In this document: in pieces, positions 8,221-15,550 of the stretch
Numbering within the stretch: the stretch's first letter is position 1
Layout: the number at the start of each line of letters is the position of its first letter
From: Lactobacillus sp. UBA5815
Lineage (GTDB): Bacteria; Bacillota; Bacilli; Lactobacillales; Lactobacillaceae
Assembly (NCBI GenBank): GCA_002417825.1
Contig: DICX01000056.1
Span: 1-16,376 of the forward strand
DNA length: 16,376 nt
Direction of reading: 5' to 3'
Program-made: the position numbers and the translations under genes
The notes under the pieces: model-generated
Databases searched by the model: none
Seen by the model: the letters and a program-made list of their open reading frames with translations, nothing else
What the model was told of the DNA's origin: nothing

Positions 8221-10062
8221 TTGAAAGCAGGAGAATATCAAATCAAAGCAGAGGGTGTGTCTAGGTCTTTACCGATCCAAGTGACACTATCTTCAAAAAA
8301 AATCGAAAAAATAGAGGCATTAAGTGATCATTTGTCAGAGCTGGAACAAGAAACATTAAAGCAGATGGCTGCCAAAATCGTCACACATCAGTCTGTTGCA
8401 GTAGATGCGGTTAGTGGCGCAACGACTTCCAGTAATGGAATCAAAAATGCGGTTAAAAACGTAATCGTTGAAGCTGGTGGTGAAATCACGCACTTTAGTG
8501 TTTCTGAATCTAAGAAAAATAGTCTTTCCCAAGATACGGATGAACGTTTCAAAGAACCTGATTACTCAAAATGGCTCACAAAACCGAATCAAATCGATCA
8601 AACGATGACGACTGACCTTGTTATCGTTGGTGGCGGAATCGCAGGTCTTTCTGCAGCAGTTCAAGCGGGTGAAAGAAATCTTTCAACAATCTTACTAGAA
8701 AAAAATGGCTTTTTAGGTGGTAACGGAACCGGTGTTGAAGGTATGTTGGGGGCTGAAACCCAGATGCAAAAAAAAGCAGGTATTGATTTCAGTAAACAGG
8801 ATGTCGTCGTTGCAGAACTAAAAACAGTTCAATATCAAGCGGATGGTTCATTTTGGGTAGATTTGGTCAACAACACGGCAGAAAACATTGCTTGGCTTCA
8901 AAAAGAAGGTGTCGAGTTTGATCGTGTAGATGATTACCATCATACCTGTCCATTACCAACGTTTCACTGGTTTAAAGGTGGACAGGGTGCAATAGGCTAC
9001 ATTCCGCCCATGGTTAAAAGAGCAAATGCTTTAGGCGTGAAAATTTTGACGTCAAGTCCGGCAACCGGTTTGATTTTTGATCAAAAAACGCAGACAGTGA
9101 AAGGCGTTTATGCTCAAGTCAATGGTAAAACGACACAGATCAATGCTCAAGCCGTTATCTTTTCTTCAGGTGGATTTGGGCAAAACAAAAAGCTGATTGA
9201 AAAAGAGGGCTGGCGGACTGAAAACATGATCACGATCGGCATGCCTGGTTCAGTTGGAGATGCTTATCATATGGCAATCGCTGCTGGTGCAAAAGACACG
9301 ATAGAAGATTCAGCACCGCTGGTTACAAATTATATTCAAGCTTTACCTGTCAGCAATGGACGTGACTTATTGGCAGGAGGACCAGCATTGTGGGTTAATC
9401 AAGACGGTGTTCGTTTTACAGATGAAAGTATCGTTGAACGTAATGCAATCTTACAGTCGCAACCACTGAAAAGTGTCAAAACTGCCTATACTGTTTTTAA
9501 TAAGACATTATTTGACCGTTATGAAAACAATCTACAAGACTTATCAGAAAAAGAACAGGCTGGTATGCAGGGAATCGATAAATTTGATCATACAAATGCT
9601 GAAGTCGCTGAACGTGTCCTTGCGCGTGGCGTTAAAGAAAATAAAGGGAACTCTTTGTTTGAAGCAGAAACTTTAGAGGCACTTGCAGATAAAGTAGGCG
9701 TTCCGGCTGATGCGTTCGTTGCACAAGTCAAAAGATACAATGATTTTTGCCATGCTGGCATTGATCATGAATTTGGTAAAGTAGCGAAGGACTTGGTTCC
9801 AATAGAAGGGGGCCCCTATTATATTGCAAGATTGGATATTTCCTATGGTATTTCAATCGGCGGTATCGGTGAAAATCGTCGCTTTGAAGTGATTGATGAT
9901 AATTTTAATAAAATCAATGGTTTATATGCTGCAGGAATTGATTCTGCTATGCAGTATCGAAAAATTTATACGATTAATTTGGGTGGATCGTGCTGTGCCC
10001 ACTGTGTAAATTCAGGTCGTCATGCAGTGATCAATGCGGAAGAATATATCAAAGAAAAGTAA
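8221..10062 (+). CDS. Flavin reductase with FMN_bind and FAD_binding_2 domains (fumarate/urocanate/hydroxycinnamate reductase-like)
   Basis: An intact 613-residue protein with a TTG start after AGGAGG. Residues ~1-90 are an FMN_bind domain with V-D-A-V-S-G-A-T at 61-68; Thr68 is the expected site for covalent FMN attached by ApbE. The FAD domain has G-G-G-I-A-G at 137-142. No signal peptide is present, so it is probably cytoplasmic, unlike Shewanella flavocytochromes. The fumarate-clamp H-H-T-M-G-G and the later G-A-N-R-L-G-G motif are replaced by G-I-S-I-G-G-I and Y-R-K-I-Y-T-I-N-L-G-G-S, so fumarate is an unlikely substrate. An unsaturated acid such as urocanate, a hydroxycinnamate or a vinylphenol, as for lactobacillar Hcr, Par and Vpr enzymes, is more plausible. 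There is no NADH-oxidising domain, so the electron donor is unclear. No apbE lies in the window. Confidence 0.85.
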   Translation: MKAGEYQIKAEGVSRSLPIQVTLSSKKIEKIEALSDHLSELEQETLKQMAAKIVTHQSVAVDAVSGATTSSNGIKNAVKNVIVEAGGEITHFSVSESKKNSLSQDTDERFKEPDYSKWLTKPNQIDQTMTTDLVIVGGGIAGLSAAVQAGERNLSTILLEKNGFLGGNGTGVEGMLGAETQMQKKAGIDFSKQDVVVAELKTVQYQADGSFWVDLVNNTAENIAWLQKEGVEFDRVDDYHHTCPLPTFHWFKGGQGAIGYIPPMVKRANALGVKILTSSPATGLIFDQKTQTVKGVYAQVNGKTTQINAQAVIFSSGGFGQNKKLIEKEGWRTENMITIGMPGSVGDAYHMAIAAGAKDTIEDSAPLVTNYIQALPVSNGRDLLAGGPALWVNQDGVRFTDESIVERNAILQSQPLKSVKTAYTVFNKTLFDRYENNLQDLSEKEQAGMQGIDKFDHTNAEVAERVLARGVKENKGNSLFEAETLEALADKVGVPADAFVAQVKRYNDFCHAGIDHEFGKVAKDLVPIEGGPYYIARLDISYGISIGGIGENRRFEVIDDNFNKINGLYAAGIDSAMQYRKIYTINLGGSCCAHCVNSGRHAVINAEEYIKEK

Positions 10063-10154
10063 TAATCCCAAGTTGGCTATAGAAAAAATTAAAGATAAAA
10101 TTTTTCAAATCGTTTTTTCTGTTTAAAAATATGAGTTTATGTTAGTTGGGTAAT

Positions 10155-10237
10155 TGATGCAAAGACTTTAACAGAATTTCGTTGAAATATTGGTGTGAAA
10201 CTAAAAAAGCATGGAGAATGATTCCCCATGCTTTTTT
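10155..10237 (+). repeat. 83-bp direct repeat, copy B
   Basis: A perfect copy of 5635-5717. Here it is detached from the rest of the nitroreductase gene, so the in-frame coding tail is a relic. It places a terminator after the second reductase and before the 10389 gene. Confidence 0.97.
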
Positions 10238-10238
10238 T
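10203..10238. terminator. Rho-independent terminator (copy in repeat B)
   Basis: The same hairpin as at 5683-5717, with seven T residues instead of six. It probably ends transcription of the two reductase genes, which have no other visible terminator. Confidence 0.88.
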
Positions 10239-10266
10239 AATGCAAAAGTATCCAAAAGCTGATATT

Positions 10267-10327
10267 ACAATAATATTTTTGAAACAATAATACTGACGCG
10301 TGATATTATTGAAAGAGTAATATTTTT
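10267..10327. repeat. Cluster of AT-rich short repeats upstream of the membrane glycosyltransferase-like gene
   Basis: ACAATAATA occurs at 10267-10275 and 10284-10292 and its inverted form TATTATTG at 10304-10311. TAATATTTTT occurs at 10271-10280 and 10318-10327. TTGAAA is found at 10279 and 10310, 31 bp apart. The set looks like a possible multi-site binding region, and the second TTGAAA could be a -35. A regulator is not known, and AT-rich sequence makes chance repeats likely. Confidence 0.4.
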
Positions 10328-10388
10328 AATAGTTCTATTGTATAGTCGTGATACTCACGATGGCGATAAAGAAAAAAGGGGGAAACGC

Positions 10389-11951
10389 GTGACAAAATTA
10401 TATCTTTTTGGTCAGCGGGTCATTGATTTTTTTTGGCTGATTTTATTTGGAACGACGCTTTTCAAAGCATGGACGTCAATCAATCTGATACTAGGAGACA
10501 ATTCTTTTTATGGCACGAGCACGACGCTCCTCACGACATTCGGCATCATCTTCTTAGTCGTCTTTTTTAGCCTTTATCATAGCGTCTCGTCGATTCATGA
10601 GGTGGTTTATCATATTTTTGTCGAGAACTGGCACTGGACAGCATCGTTTTTATTGATTTTAGTGATTGCTTTTCAGCTCTTTTTCGTCATCAATGTGCAT
10701 CCTGTGAGTGGTTTTGATGCGGGGATGCTTCATTATGCTGCTGTGAGTAAGAAACATGTCCTTGAGCCTAATGTCGCTGCTTATTACAGCTTGAATCAAA
10801 ATAATCTGCCGATCACGCTGGTCATGAGGTGGCTCGTTGTGAAGACAGGGCAGACGTCATGGCTTTTCTTTGATTTATTGACAGTCGCTTTAGTTGATCT
10901 TTCCGCTTTTTTGAACTTGGGCAGTATTTATTGTCTTAAACCTGCTGCTTTGCCAGGGGCAATCTATTTACACTGTGGTTGGCTGTTTTTCTTTCCTAGC
11001 ATCATCATGCCTTATACAGATGCCTGGGTGTTGCCATTCGTTTCACTATATCTGCTTTGCAGTATCATCTTGACCAAACCAAAACTCTTTTTAGGTTATC
11101 GTCTTGTGGCTGCTGTCCTTTTTGGCATCAGCGCCGTTTTAACTTACTGGATTAAACCATCGGCAATCATCCCAGTGATTGCAATGGTATTGATTTTGAT
11201 CTTGCGTAGTTTCAAGGGATTGAAAACTTTAATGAAGGGACATTGGGCAGACGCAATTCTAATCACTATTGTTTTAATGGAAAGTGCTGGGGTGACTTAT
11301 CGACAAATCGATCATAGCATCAAGGCACAAACCTACATCAAGGTCGACCAATCACGGGCGATTCCTGCGATTCATTTTATGGCAATGGGTGTTTATGGCC
11401 AAGGCGGCTACAGCGAAAAGCAAGCGGTCAAAATGACGATATTACCTACAAAACAACAAAAAACGGCCTATTCAAAAAAGATGCTGATCAAACGTTTGAA
11501 AGCTTTGGGTACATGGGGGTATTTCAAATTTTTGATTACGAAACAAGGAAATAATACTGCCGATGGGACGTTTGGCTGGTTGCGTGAAGGTCACTTCTTC
11601 CGTGAGAATCAAAAACCTTCTGATCGGGGAATCAGTAATCGCTTGAAAAATTATATCTACTTGTATGGACGGCATATCGCAGATTTTCGCTTTTGGTCGC
11701 AAGCGTGGTGGGTTTTCTTTTTATCTTTGATTGCTTTAGGTTGGGGTAGAAGATCAGATGAAATTCAAACATTACGATTGAGTCTGATTGGTGGCTTTCT
11801 CTTTTTACTGTTGTTCGAAGGCGGTCGAAGTCGATATGTGATTCAGTATTTACCGGTTCTTCTTGTTTTGGCAGCATTGTCTGTCGAACAGGCACAGGTG
11901 AACTGGAAGAAATTATGGCAGTGGACGAAACCATCGCCTGATTCACCTTGA
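10389..11951 (+). CDS. Integral membrane protein, GT-C-like, of the XrtG-associated type
   Basis: A 520-residue protein with about eleven hydrophobic segments. An early extracytoplasmic loop holds S-G-F-D-A-G, with Asp110 as a candidate catalytic acid like that of GT-C glycosyltransferases. Near the C-terminus lies G-G-R-S-R-Y-V-I-Q-Y-L-P (R480-S-R-Y483). This fits a described uncharacterised family (TIGR03766) whose members have a well-conserved C-terminal region with an invariant Tyr and which often lies next to the exosortase-G genes. I chose the GTG at 10389 (codon 18 of the longer open frame) because AAAAGGGGG lies just upstream; the longer frame from 10338 lacks an SD. It converges on the xrtG operon with a shared terminator. 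A polyprenyl-sugar-dependent transferase is the likely role, but no activity can be proved. Confidence 0.7.
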   Translation: MTKLYLFGQRVIDFFWLILFGTTLFKAWTSINLILGDNSFYGTSTTLLTTFGIIFLVVFFSLYHSVSSIHEVVYHIFVENWHWTASFLLILVIAFQLFFVINVHPVSGFDAGMLHYAAVSKKHVLEPNVAAYYSLNQNNLPITLVMRWLVVKTGQTSWLFFDLLTVALVDLSAFLNLGSIYCLKPAALPGAIYLHCGWLFFFPSIIMPYTDAWVLPFVSLYLLCSIILTKPKLFLGYRLVAAVLFGISAVLTYWIKPSAIIPVIAMVLILILRSFKGLKTLMKGHWADAILITIVLMESAGVTYRQIDHSIKAQTYIKVDQSRAIPAIHFMAMGVYGQGGYSEKQAVKMTILPTKQQKTAYSKKMLIKRLKALGTWGYFKFLITKQGNNTADGTFGWLREGHFFRENQKPSDRGISNRLKNYIYLYGRHIADFRFWSQAWWVFFLSLIALGWGRRSDEIQTLRLSLIGGFLFLLLFEGGRSRYVIQYLPVLLVLAALSVEQAQVNWKKLWQWTKPSPDSP

Positions 11952-11963
11952 ATGAGTGGAAAC

Positions 11964-11999
11964 AAAAAGGTCAGAAACTTAGAGCTCCTGACCTTTTTT
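11964..11999. terminator. Bidirectional terminator between convergent units
   Basis: AAAAAGGTCAG (11964-11974) pairs perfectly with CTGACCTTTTT (11988-11998), with a T run on one side and A on the other. It serves the plus-strand membrane-protein gene and probably the minus-strand glycosyltransferase ending at 12103. Bases 12000-12102 show nothing else. Confidence 0.88.
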
Positions 12000-12102
12000 A
12001 GTGATGTTGGAATAATTATTGTCATTCATGATGTTTCTTTTTAATGAAATAAATAAAATCTTTTTTGATTTGATCAAAGACTCGATGACGTTCAGATGAA
12101 AA

Positions 12103-13377
12103 TCATTCTGAGTTCCATTGCGTAGGTCTTGTAATCGTATTGATTGCACCAATCATCCGGATCCAAGCACAAATAAAATTGTAGATTGGGAAAGTCCAAG
12201 CAACCCACCATAAATGTCCAAAATAGTGTTTTTCAGAAGGAAATTCTTGTAATAAGATACGGACGCAGAAGTAATTGATGAAGGAAGCGAACACGTAAAG
12301 CAAATAAATAAGCAAATAAGAATCGATTAAGACCCAAATCGAATAATGGAAAAAAAGTAATACAAAGCTTGCAAAAAACCAAATCATGCGTGGAAACAAA
12401 AAAGTGTGATCGATAATCAATCGGCGAGTCACGAAATTATCAAAAAGTGAAAGTATGCCAACTTTCTTGGATTTCGAAAAGTCTTTAGAAGTTTCCAATT
12501 CACCGCGAAACCAACGTTGACGCTGTGTGTAAAGTTCACCAAGTCCTGAAATGGGGCTGATATAGAAAATTGCATTTGGACATAATACGACTTTCTGCTT
12601 GAGGTTCTGCCGTATTTGAAACGTCATATCTGTGTCTTCACCGACAGTCATCGTATTGTACATGAAAGTCTGTAATAAGACTTCACGGCGAAAAGCCGAA
12701 AAAGCCCCAGACATCGTAAAAAGGTGGTTGTGTTCTGATTCGATAGCACGACCGGAGAGGAAGGCTTGAACGTATTCAAAATATTCATTTTGTGCGAGAA
12801 TACGATGACTATTTTTAGGTAATTCACGGATGACTTTCTTGTTGGACAAGATTGCGCCTGTCAAAGCTGCAACATCAGGTTCGTTTTCAAATTGAAGTAC
12901 CATGTTCATCAAGGCTTCTGGTCGCAGCGTTCCGTCACTGTCGATATTGATGACATATTTTCCAATTGCCTGATAGATTGCTGAATTGAGTGCTTGCGCT
13001 TTCCCTTTTTGCGTGTGGATCATCTGCATGTTCAAACGGTTGAAGACACTTTGTGCATGGCTGAAAACAGAGAAACTGTCATCTGTACTTTGATTGTCTG
13101 CGAGGATGACTTGAATCAAGTGGGTTGGATAAGTCGAATTGGCGATTGAAGCGATACAAGCGAAAAGCGTTTTAGCGGAATTGTAAACCGGAACGATCAC
13201 CGTGATCAGTGGCAGTTTAGCAGGTACCTTATGCTTTGAACGATGATGAAAACGATATAGGACGCGAAAAGATGAAATAATGGCTGGGATGATTTCAACG
13301 ACAAGAGGGATCAACACCCAAGTCAGCCAAAACCCCATCTGTAGCAGTGTCAAGTCGAGCCAATAAGTGATCGTCAT
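12103..13377 (-). CDS. Membrane family-2 glycosyltransferase, exosortase G-associated
   Basis: A 424-residue GT2 protein with an N-terminal membrane segment (about residues 10-35) and several C-terminal segments (about 325-410). The catalytic core is complete: V-P-V-Y-N-S near 63, D-N-Q-S-T-D-D-S at 94-101, I-D-S-D-G at 145-149 (DxD), G-E-D-T-D at 246-250 (acidic pair) and Q-R-Q-R-W at 285-289. This architecture is that of processive or polyprenyl-linked transferases. Its place beside an exosortase fits the family described as exosortase G-associated (TIGR03111). Its ATG (13377) overlaps the xrtG stop as ATGA, so translation is coupled. It is the last gene of the minus-strand operon. The sugar and acceptor are unknown. 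Confidence 0.85.
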   Translation of the reverse strand: MTITYWLDLTLLQMGFWLTWVLIPLVVEIIPAIISSFRVLYRFHHRSKHKVPAKLPLITVIVPVYNSAKTLFACIASIANSTYPTHLIQVILADNQSTDDSFSVFSHAQSVFNRLNMQMIHTQKGKAQALNSAIYQAIGKYVINIDSDGTLRPEALMNMVLQFENEPDVAALTGAILSNKKVIRELPKNSHRILAQNEYFEYVQAFLSGRAIESEHNHLFTMSGAFSAFRREVLLQTFMYNTMTVGEDTDMTFQIRQNLKQKVVLCPNAIFYISPISGLGELYTQRQRWFRGELETSKDFSKSKKVGILSLFDNFVTRRLIIDHTFLFPRMIWFFASFVLLFFHYSIWVLIDSYLLIYLLYVFASFINYFCVRILLQEFPSEKHYFGHLWWVAWTFPIYNFICAWIRMIGAINTITRPTQWNSE

Positions 13378-13988
13378 CGTCTAGTCACCTGTTTCCTTGA
13401 AAAATTAAAAGGCCATTTGGTAAGTAATTTCTGTGCAAGTTGGGAATAAGTGAAGACGTTATAATAAAGCATGATAACAATGATATAAAAAATCAAACGG
13501 CCTAAAAGATTGTGAGCAAGGAAGAAAGCTTGGTAACCGCCAAAGTGAACGACGACGATAATGAAGATCAAGCGAAGAACGTTCGCCAAATAGATCCAGA
13601 GCCAGCCGATGAACATGTAAAGCAGACGCTCATGTCTTGAGTAAGCTGGGAAAAAGGCGACTAAACCCCAAAAGGCGGTCGTCTCGATGATTCCTGAACA
13701 TTCGTAATCGATCGTCATCATGACGCTAGACTGATCGGCAGTGAAGATATGAACAACGCCATATTTGACCATAACGTCACTAAACTGTGTCAAGGTACTG
13801 AACCCTTTGATCGCCAAAATGACAAGATGAGTCGCGAACCACACCCAATAAGGTTTGCTCAAGGCAAGAAGGATGAAAAAAAGCCCTACGCTGCCAACAA
13901 TAAAAAAATAAGCAGGTAATTGGGTTCTTTTCAATACGGAGAGCACATAAAGCCAAAGCAGTGTGCCAATCAATAAAATAGGATTCAT
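13374..13988 (-). CDS. xrtG: Exosortase family protein XrtG
   Basis: A 204-residue protein with about six to seven hydrophobic segments. It carries the exosortase/archaeosortase triad: Cys97 in Y-E-C-S-G-I-I-E, Arg139 in L-A-N-V-L-R-L and His159 in L-A-H-N-L-L-G-R. In this superfamily the membrane-embedded cysteine cleaves a C-terminal sorting tail and transfers the protein. The short length and Gram-positive setting fit the G type. The open frame reaches 14042, but the first 18 residues overlap the upstream gene's tail; ATG 13988 starts 5 bp after that gene's stop, with GGAG some 10 bp upstream. The substrate gene lies directly upstream and the glycosyltransferase overlaps downstream. The activity has, to my knowledge, not been shown experimentally. 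Confidence 0.88.
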   Translation of the reverse strand: MNPILLIGTLLWLYVLSVLKRTQLPAYFFIVGSVGLFFILLALSKPYWVWFATHLVILAIKGFSTLTQFSDVMVKYGVVHIFTADQSSVMMTIDYECSGIIETTAFWGLVAFFPAYSRHERLLYMFIGWLWIYLANVLRLIFIIVVVHFGGYQAFFLAHNLLGRLIFYIIVIMLYYNVFTYSQLAQKLLTKWPFNFSRKQVTRR

Positions 13989-13992
13989 GATA

Positions 13993-15237
13993 TCAGCGCT
14001 CCGCCTTGTTTCGACGGCGCGGGATGAATTTGAAAACACCAATCGTTGCGATTGCTAAACCACCAGCCGCGAGCCACCAGGGACCGGTACTGCCGCCTGT
14101 GACAGTCAGCGTTTGGTCGCCTAAATTATGATTGACCAATGTTATGGTTTGTCCAGATTGATTTGAAGATTCGATAGCAGATAACGGAATTTTAAGCTCC
14201 ATTGCATCGGAAGTTCCGCCCTTCGTTGTTGGCATGACGCCAGCCATGCCCGCTGTTAAAACCGCATTCTTGCCTGTTGTTTCGTTGTAAAGATTGAAAT
14301 TAAGTTGTTCTGTATCGCCAACTTGTTTCATTGTATTCGCAAAGTTGTTTTTGCCAGGTGAAACAAGCTGAATCGAATAAGTCATGTTTCCAACCGTTAG
14401 TTCATAACCATCGGTTTGCAGTTGGTTATAGGCATAGTTAACGGTGTAGTCCATTTGAATAAAAATATATAGATCAGTCCCGTCAGAAACCATGGCACCA
14501 CGTTTGATGTTGTAATTATCCCCAGGTTCAGCAATATCTGTTTTAGGAATATCGTTCCAATCGTCAAAATGGCCATCGATGATAATATGATAACTAGGAG
14601 TGTCTGTATGGTCAGTACTACCTTTGTCAGAAGCATCATTGCTCTGATTAGAAGTGTCACTGCTGCTTTGGCTGGAATCTGAACTGCCACTTTGATCACT
14701 GGGATCACCAAGATGATCTGCTGTCAAGGGATTGGATAAGCCATAGTTGCTGTCGGTCATCGTAATCGTGTCTTTCGGAGTAGCTTCTAGTTGTATCAAT
14801 GGTACTGCTCCTTCAAAAATAATATGATCGTTTTCAACTGTGATGGAGCCACTGTTAGGGTAATCTGTGTTTGCAAAGCTATTCCACAAATCGCCAGTCG
14901 TTTGAATGTTTGTTGAATTAGCTGTGATAGGTTGTGATGTTTTAATCGTGAGATAAGAAGTTTTTTGATTGACTGTTAAGGCAACAGAATTATAATAAGT
15001 TGCATTTTTGGGACGATCTGCACTTATATAAAGATAAGCCATGTCTCCCTTAACGATCATAGCAAATTGATTTCCATCCCAAGTTCCAGTCGTTTTCTGG
15101 ATGTCTTTCCAATCACTAAAATCACCGTCGATTACAGGAACTTCAGATGAAGCAGCCTTGACGGGAGTCGTTAGTGTGATCATAAATAGCGTGAAAATTC
15201 CTAAAATGATGAATTTGATTTTTGATTTTGATGACAT
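13993..15237 (-). CDS. Secreted two-module protein with Firmicutes exosortase sorting tail
   Basis: A 414-residue protein. Residues 1-28 are a signal peptide (basic start, long hydrophobic core, V-K-A-A at the end). Two related modules follow: one opens with V-I-D-G-D-F-S-D-W at 35-43, the other with I-I-D-G-H-F-D-D-W at 219-227, each ending around an L-G-D. They resemble DOMON/CBM9-type beta-sandwich repeats. A linker rich in Ser, Asp and Asn (about 178-213) separates them. The C-terminus has G-G-S-T-G-P-W-W, a hydrophobic stretch and R-R-R, the layout of the Firmicu-CTERM sorting signal recognised by XrtG. It is the first gene of the operon, with a GAGGAGG ribosome site and xrtG 4 bp downstream, so it is the obvious XrtG substrate. 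Ligand and role are unknown; glycan binding is a guess. Confidence 0.85.
   Translation of the reverse strand: MSSKSKIKFIILGIFTLFMITLTTPVKAASSEVPVIDGDFSDWKDIQKTTGTWDGNQFAMIVKGDMAYLYISADRPKNATYYNSVALTVNQKTSYLTIKTSQPITANSTNIQTTGDLWNSFANTDYPNSGSITVENDHIIFEGAVPLIQLEATPKDTITMTDSNYGLSNPLTADHLGDPSDQSGSSDSSQSSSDTSNQSNDASDKGSTDHTDTPSYHIIIDGHFDDWNDIPKTDIAEPGDNYNIKRGAMVSDGTDLYIFIQMDYTVNYAYNQLQTDGYELTVGNMTYSIQLVSPGKNNFANTMKQVGDTEQLNFNLYNETTGKNAVLTAGMAGVMPTTKGGTSDAMELKIPLSAIESSNQSGQTITLVNHNLGDQTLTVTGGSTGPWWLAAGGLAIATIGVFKFIPRRRNKAER
13996..14085 (-). other. C-terminal sorting signal (30 residues)
   Basis: Residues 385-414: G-P-W-W, then an alanine/glycine-rich hydrophobic helix, then F-I-P-R-R-R and a short polar end. 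It has the tripartite form of motif, transmembrane segment and basic cluster used by sortase and exosortase substrates, but no LPxTG. XrtG next door makes it a likely cleavage site. The exact bond is not known. Confidence 0.75.
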
Positions 15238-15322
15238 TCCATATCCTCCTCGTCAAGTTAAAAAGTCACCAACTTATCAAAAGCAAGCCACTAATTTATA
15301 ATTGAAGAAAATCATTTAATCA

Positions 15323-15350
15323 ATTATAGCTCATTTGTTATACAACAGTA
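15323..15350 (-). promoter_or_regulatory. Promoter of the xrtG operon
   Basis: On the minus strand, TACTGT (15350-15345) and a perfect TATAAT (15328-15323) are spaced 16 bp apart. The -35 is weak, the -10 perfect. It would give a leader of about 75 bases before the substrate gene. Confidence 0.55.
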
Positions 15351-15478
15351 CATTTAAAATAGGACTTTTAACCATTTTTGATTTATGTTTTGCAGATCGT
15401 ATTGAAATAATTGGAAGCAAATTTGGATTAAACTGATGAGAAATCCCATGGCCGGGTTGAAAGACCATGAAATTGCAC

Positions 15479-15507
15479 TTGCATGATCCATTTTGTTTTG
15501 TTAGAAT
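15479..15507 (+). promoter_or_regulatory. Promoter of the HD-domain nucleotidase gene
   Basis: TTGCAT (15479-15484) and TAGAAT (15502-15507) are separated by 17 bp, 43 bp upstream of the start; AGGAGG lies just before the ATG. Confidence 0.65.
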
Positions 15508-15550
15508 AGTAAAAATTTTTTAAGCTTTTGAGTCTAAACAGGAGGATCAA

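Larger units (their letters stand above)
5718..10237. mobile_element. Putative inserted 4.5-kb cassette (tetR and two flavin reductases)
   Basis: The stretch between the two 83-bp repeats, with one repeat included, is 4520 bp. It holds a divergent TetR-type gene and two tandem reductase genes and is visibly AT-richer than the flanks. The repeats are the 3' end of the flanking nitroreductase gene with its terminator, so the arrangement looks like a circle integrated by a single crossover at that sequence, or an equivalent duplication. No integrase or transposase is encoded, so any mobilising enzyme must come from elsewhere or the event was RecA-driven. Removal by recombination between the repeats would restore nitroreductase-terminator followed directly by the 10389 gene. 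The repeat is seen; the mechanism is inference. Confidence 0.65.
10063..10388. other. Intergenic region: second repeat, terminator, AT-rich promoter region
   Basis: From 10063 to 10154 there is AT-rich spacer with no GC-rich hairpin of its own. It is followed by repeat copy B with its terminator and then AT-rich upstream sequence of the membrane-protein gene. I see no small gene or RNA here. Confidence 0.6.
15238..15550. other. Divergent intergenic region
   Basis: This 313-bp region holds the ribosome site and promoter of the minus-strand xrtG operon at its left and the promoter of the HD-domain gene at its right. The stretch between about 15351 and 15478 shows no gene, RNA or strong hairpin. 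Confidence 0.6.

Noticed and set aside
6394..10062. Calling the reductases fumarate reductase (frdA)
   Set aside because: The substrate-clamp motifs are missing, so the name would overstate the evidence.
10155..10190. A second, truncated nitroreductase gene
   Set aside because: Only the last nine codons are present and no upstream homology remains; it is part of the repeat.
10338..10388. Start of the membrane-protein gene at the TTG at 10338
   Set aside because: It has no SD, gives a charged non-family N-terminus and overlaps the likely -10 region; GTG 10389 has a strong SD.
13989..14042. Longer XrtG start within the substrate gene
   Set aside because: It would add 18 residues over the sorting tail of the upstream gene; the ATG at 13988 gives a normal membrane start.
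14397..14711. Open frame opposite the Ser/Asp linker of the secreted protein
   Set aside because: It is a low-complexity shadow in another frame of a gene with signal peptide and domain structure.
15439..15470. CATGG/CCATG dyad as a riboswitch or small RNA
   Set aside because: A 5-bp stem with a long loop upstream of the promoter; no further structure supports it.
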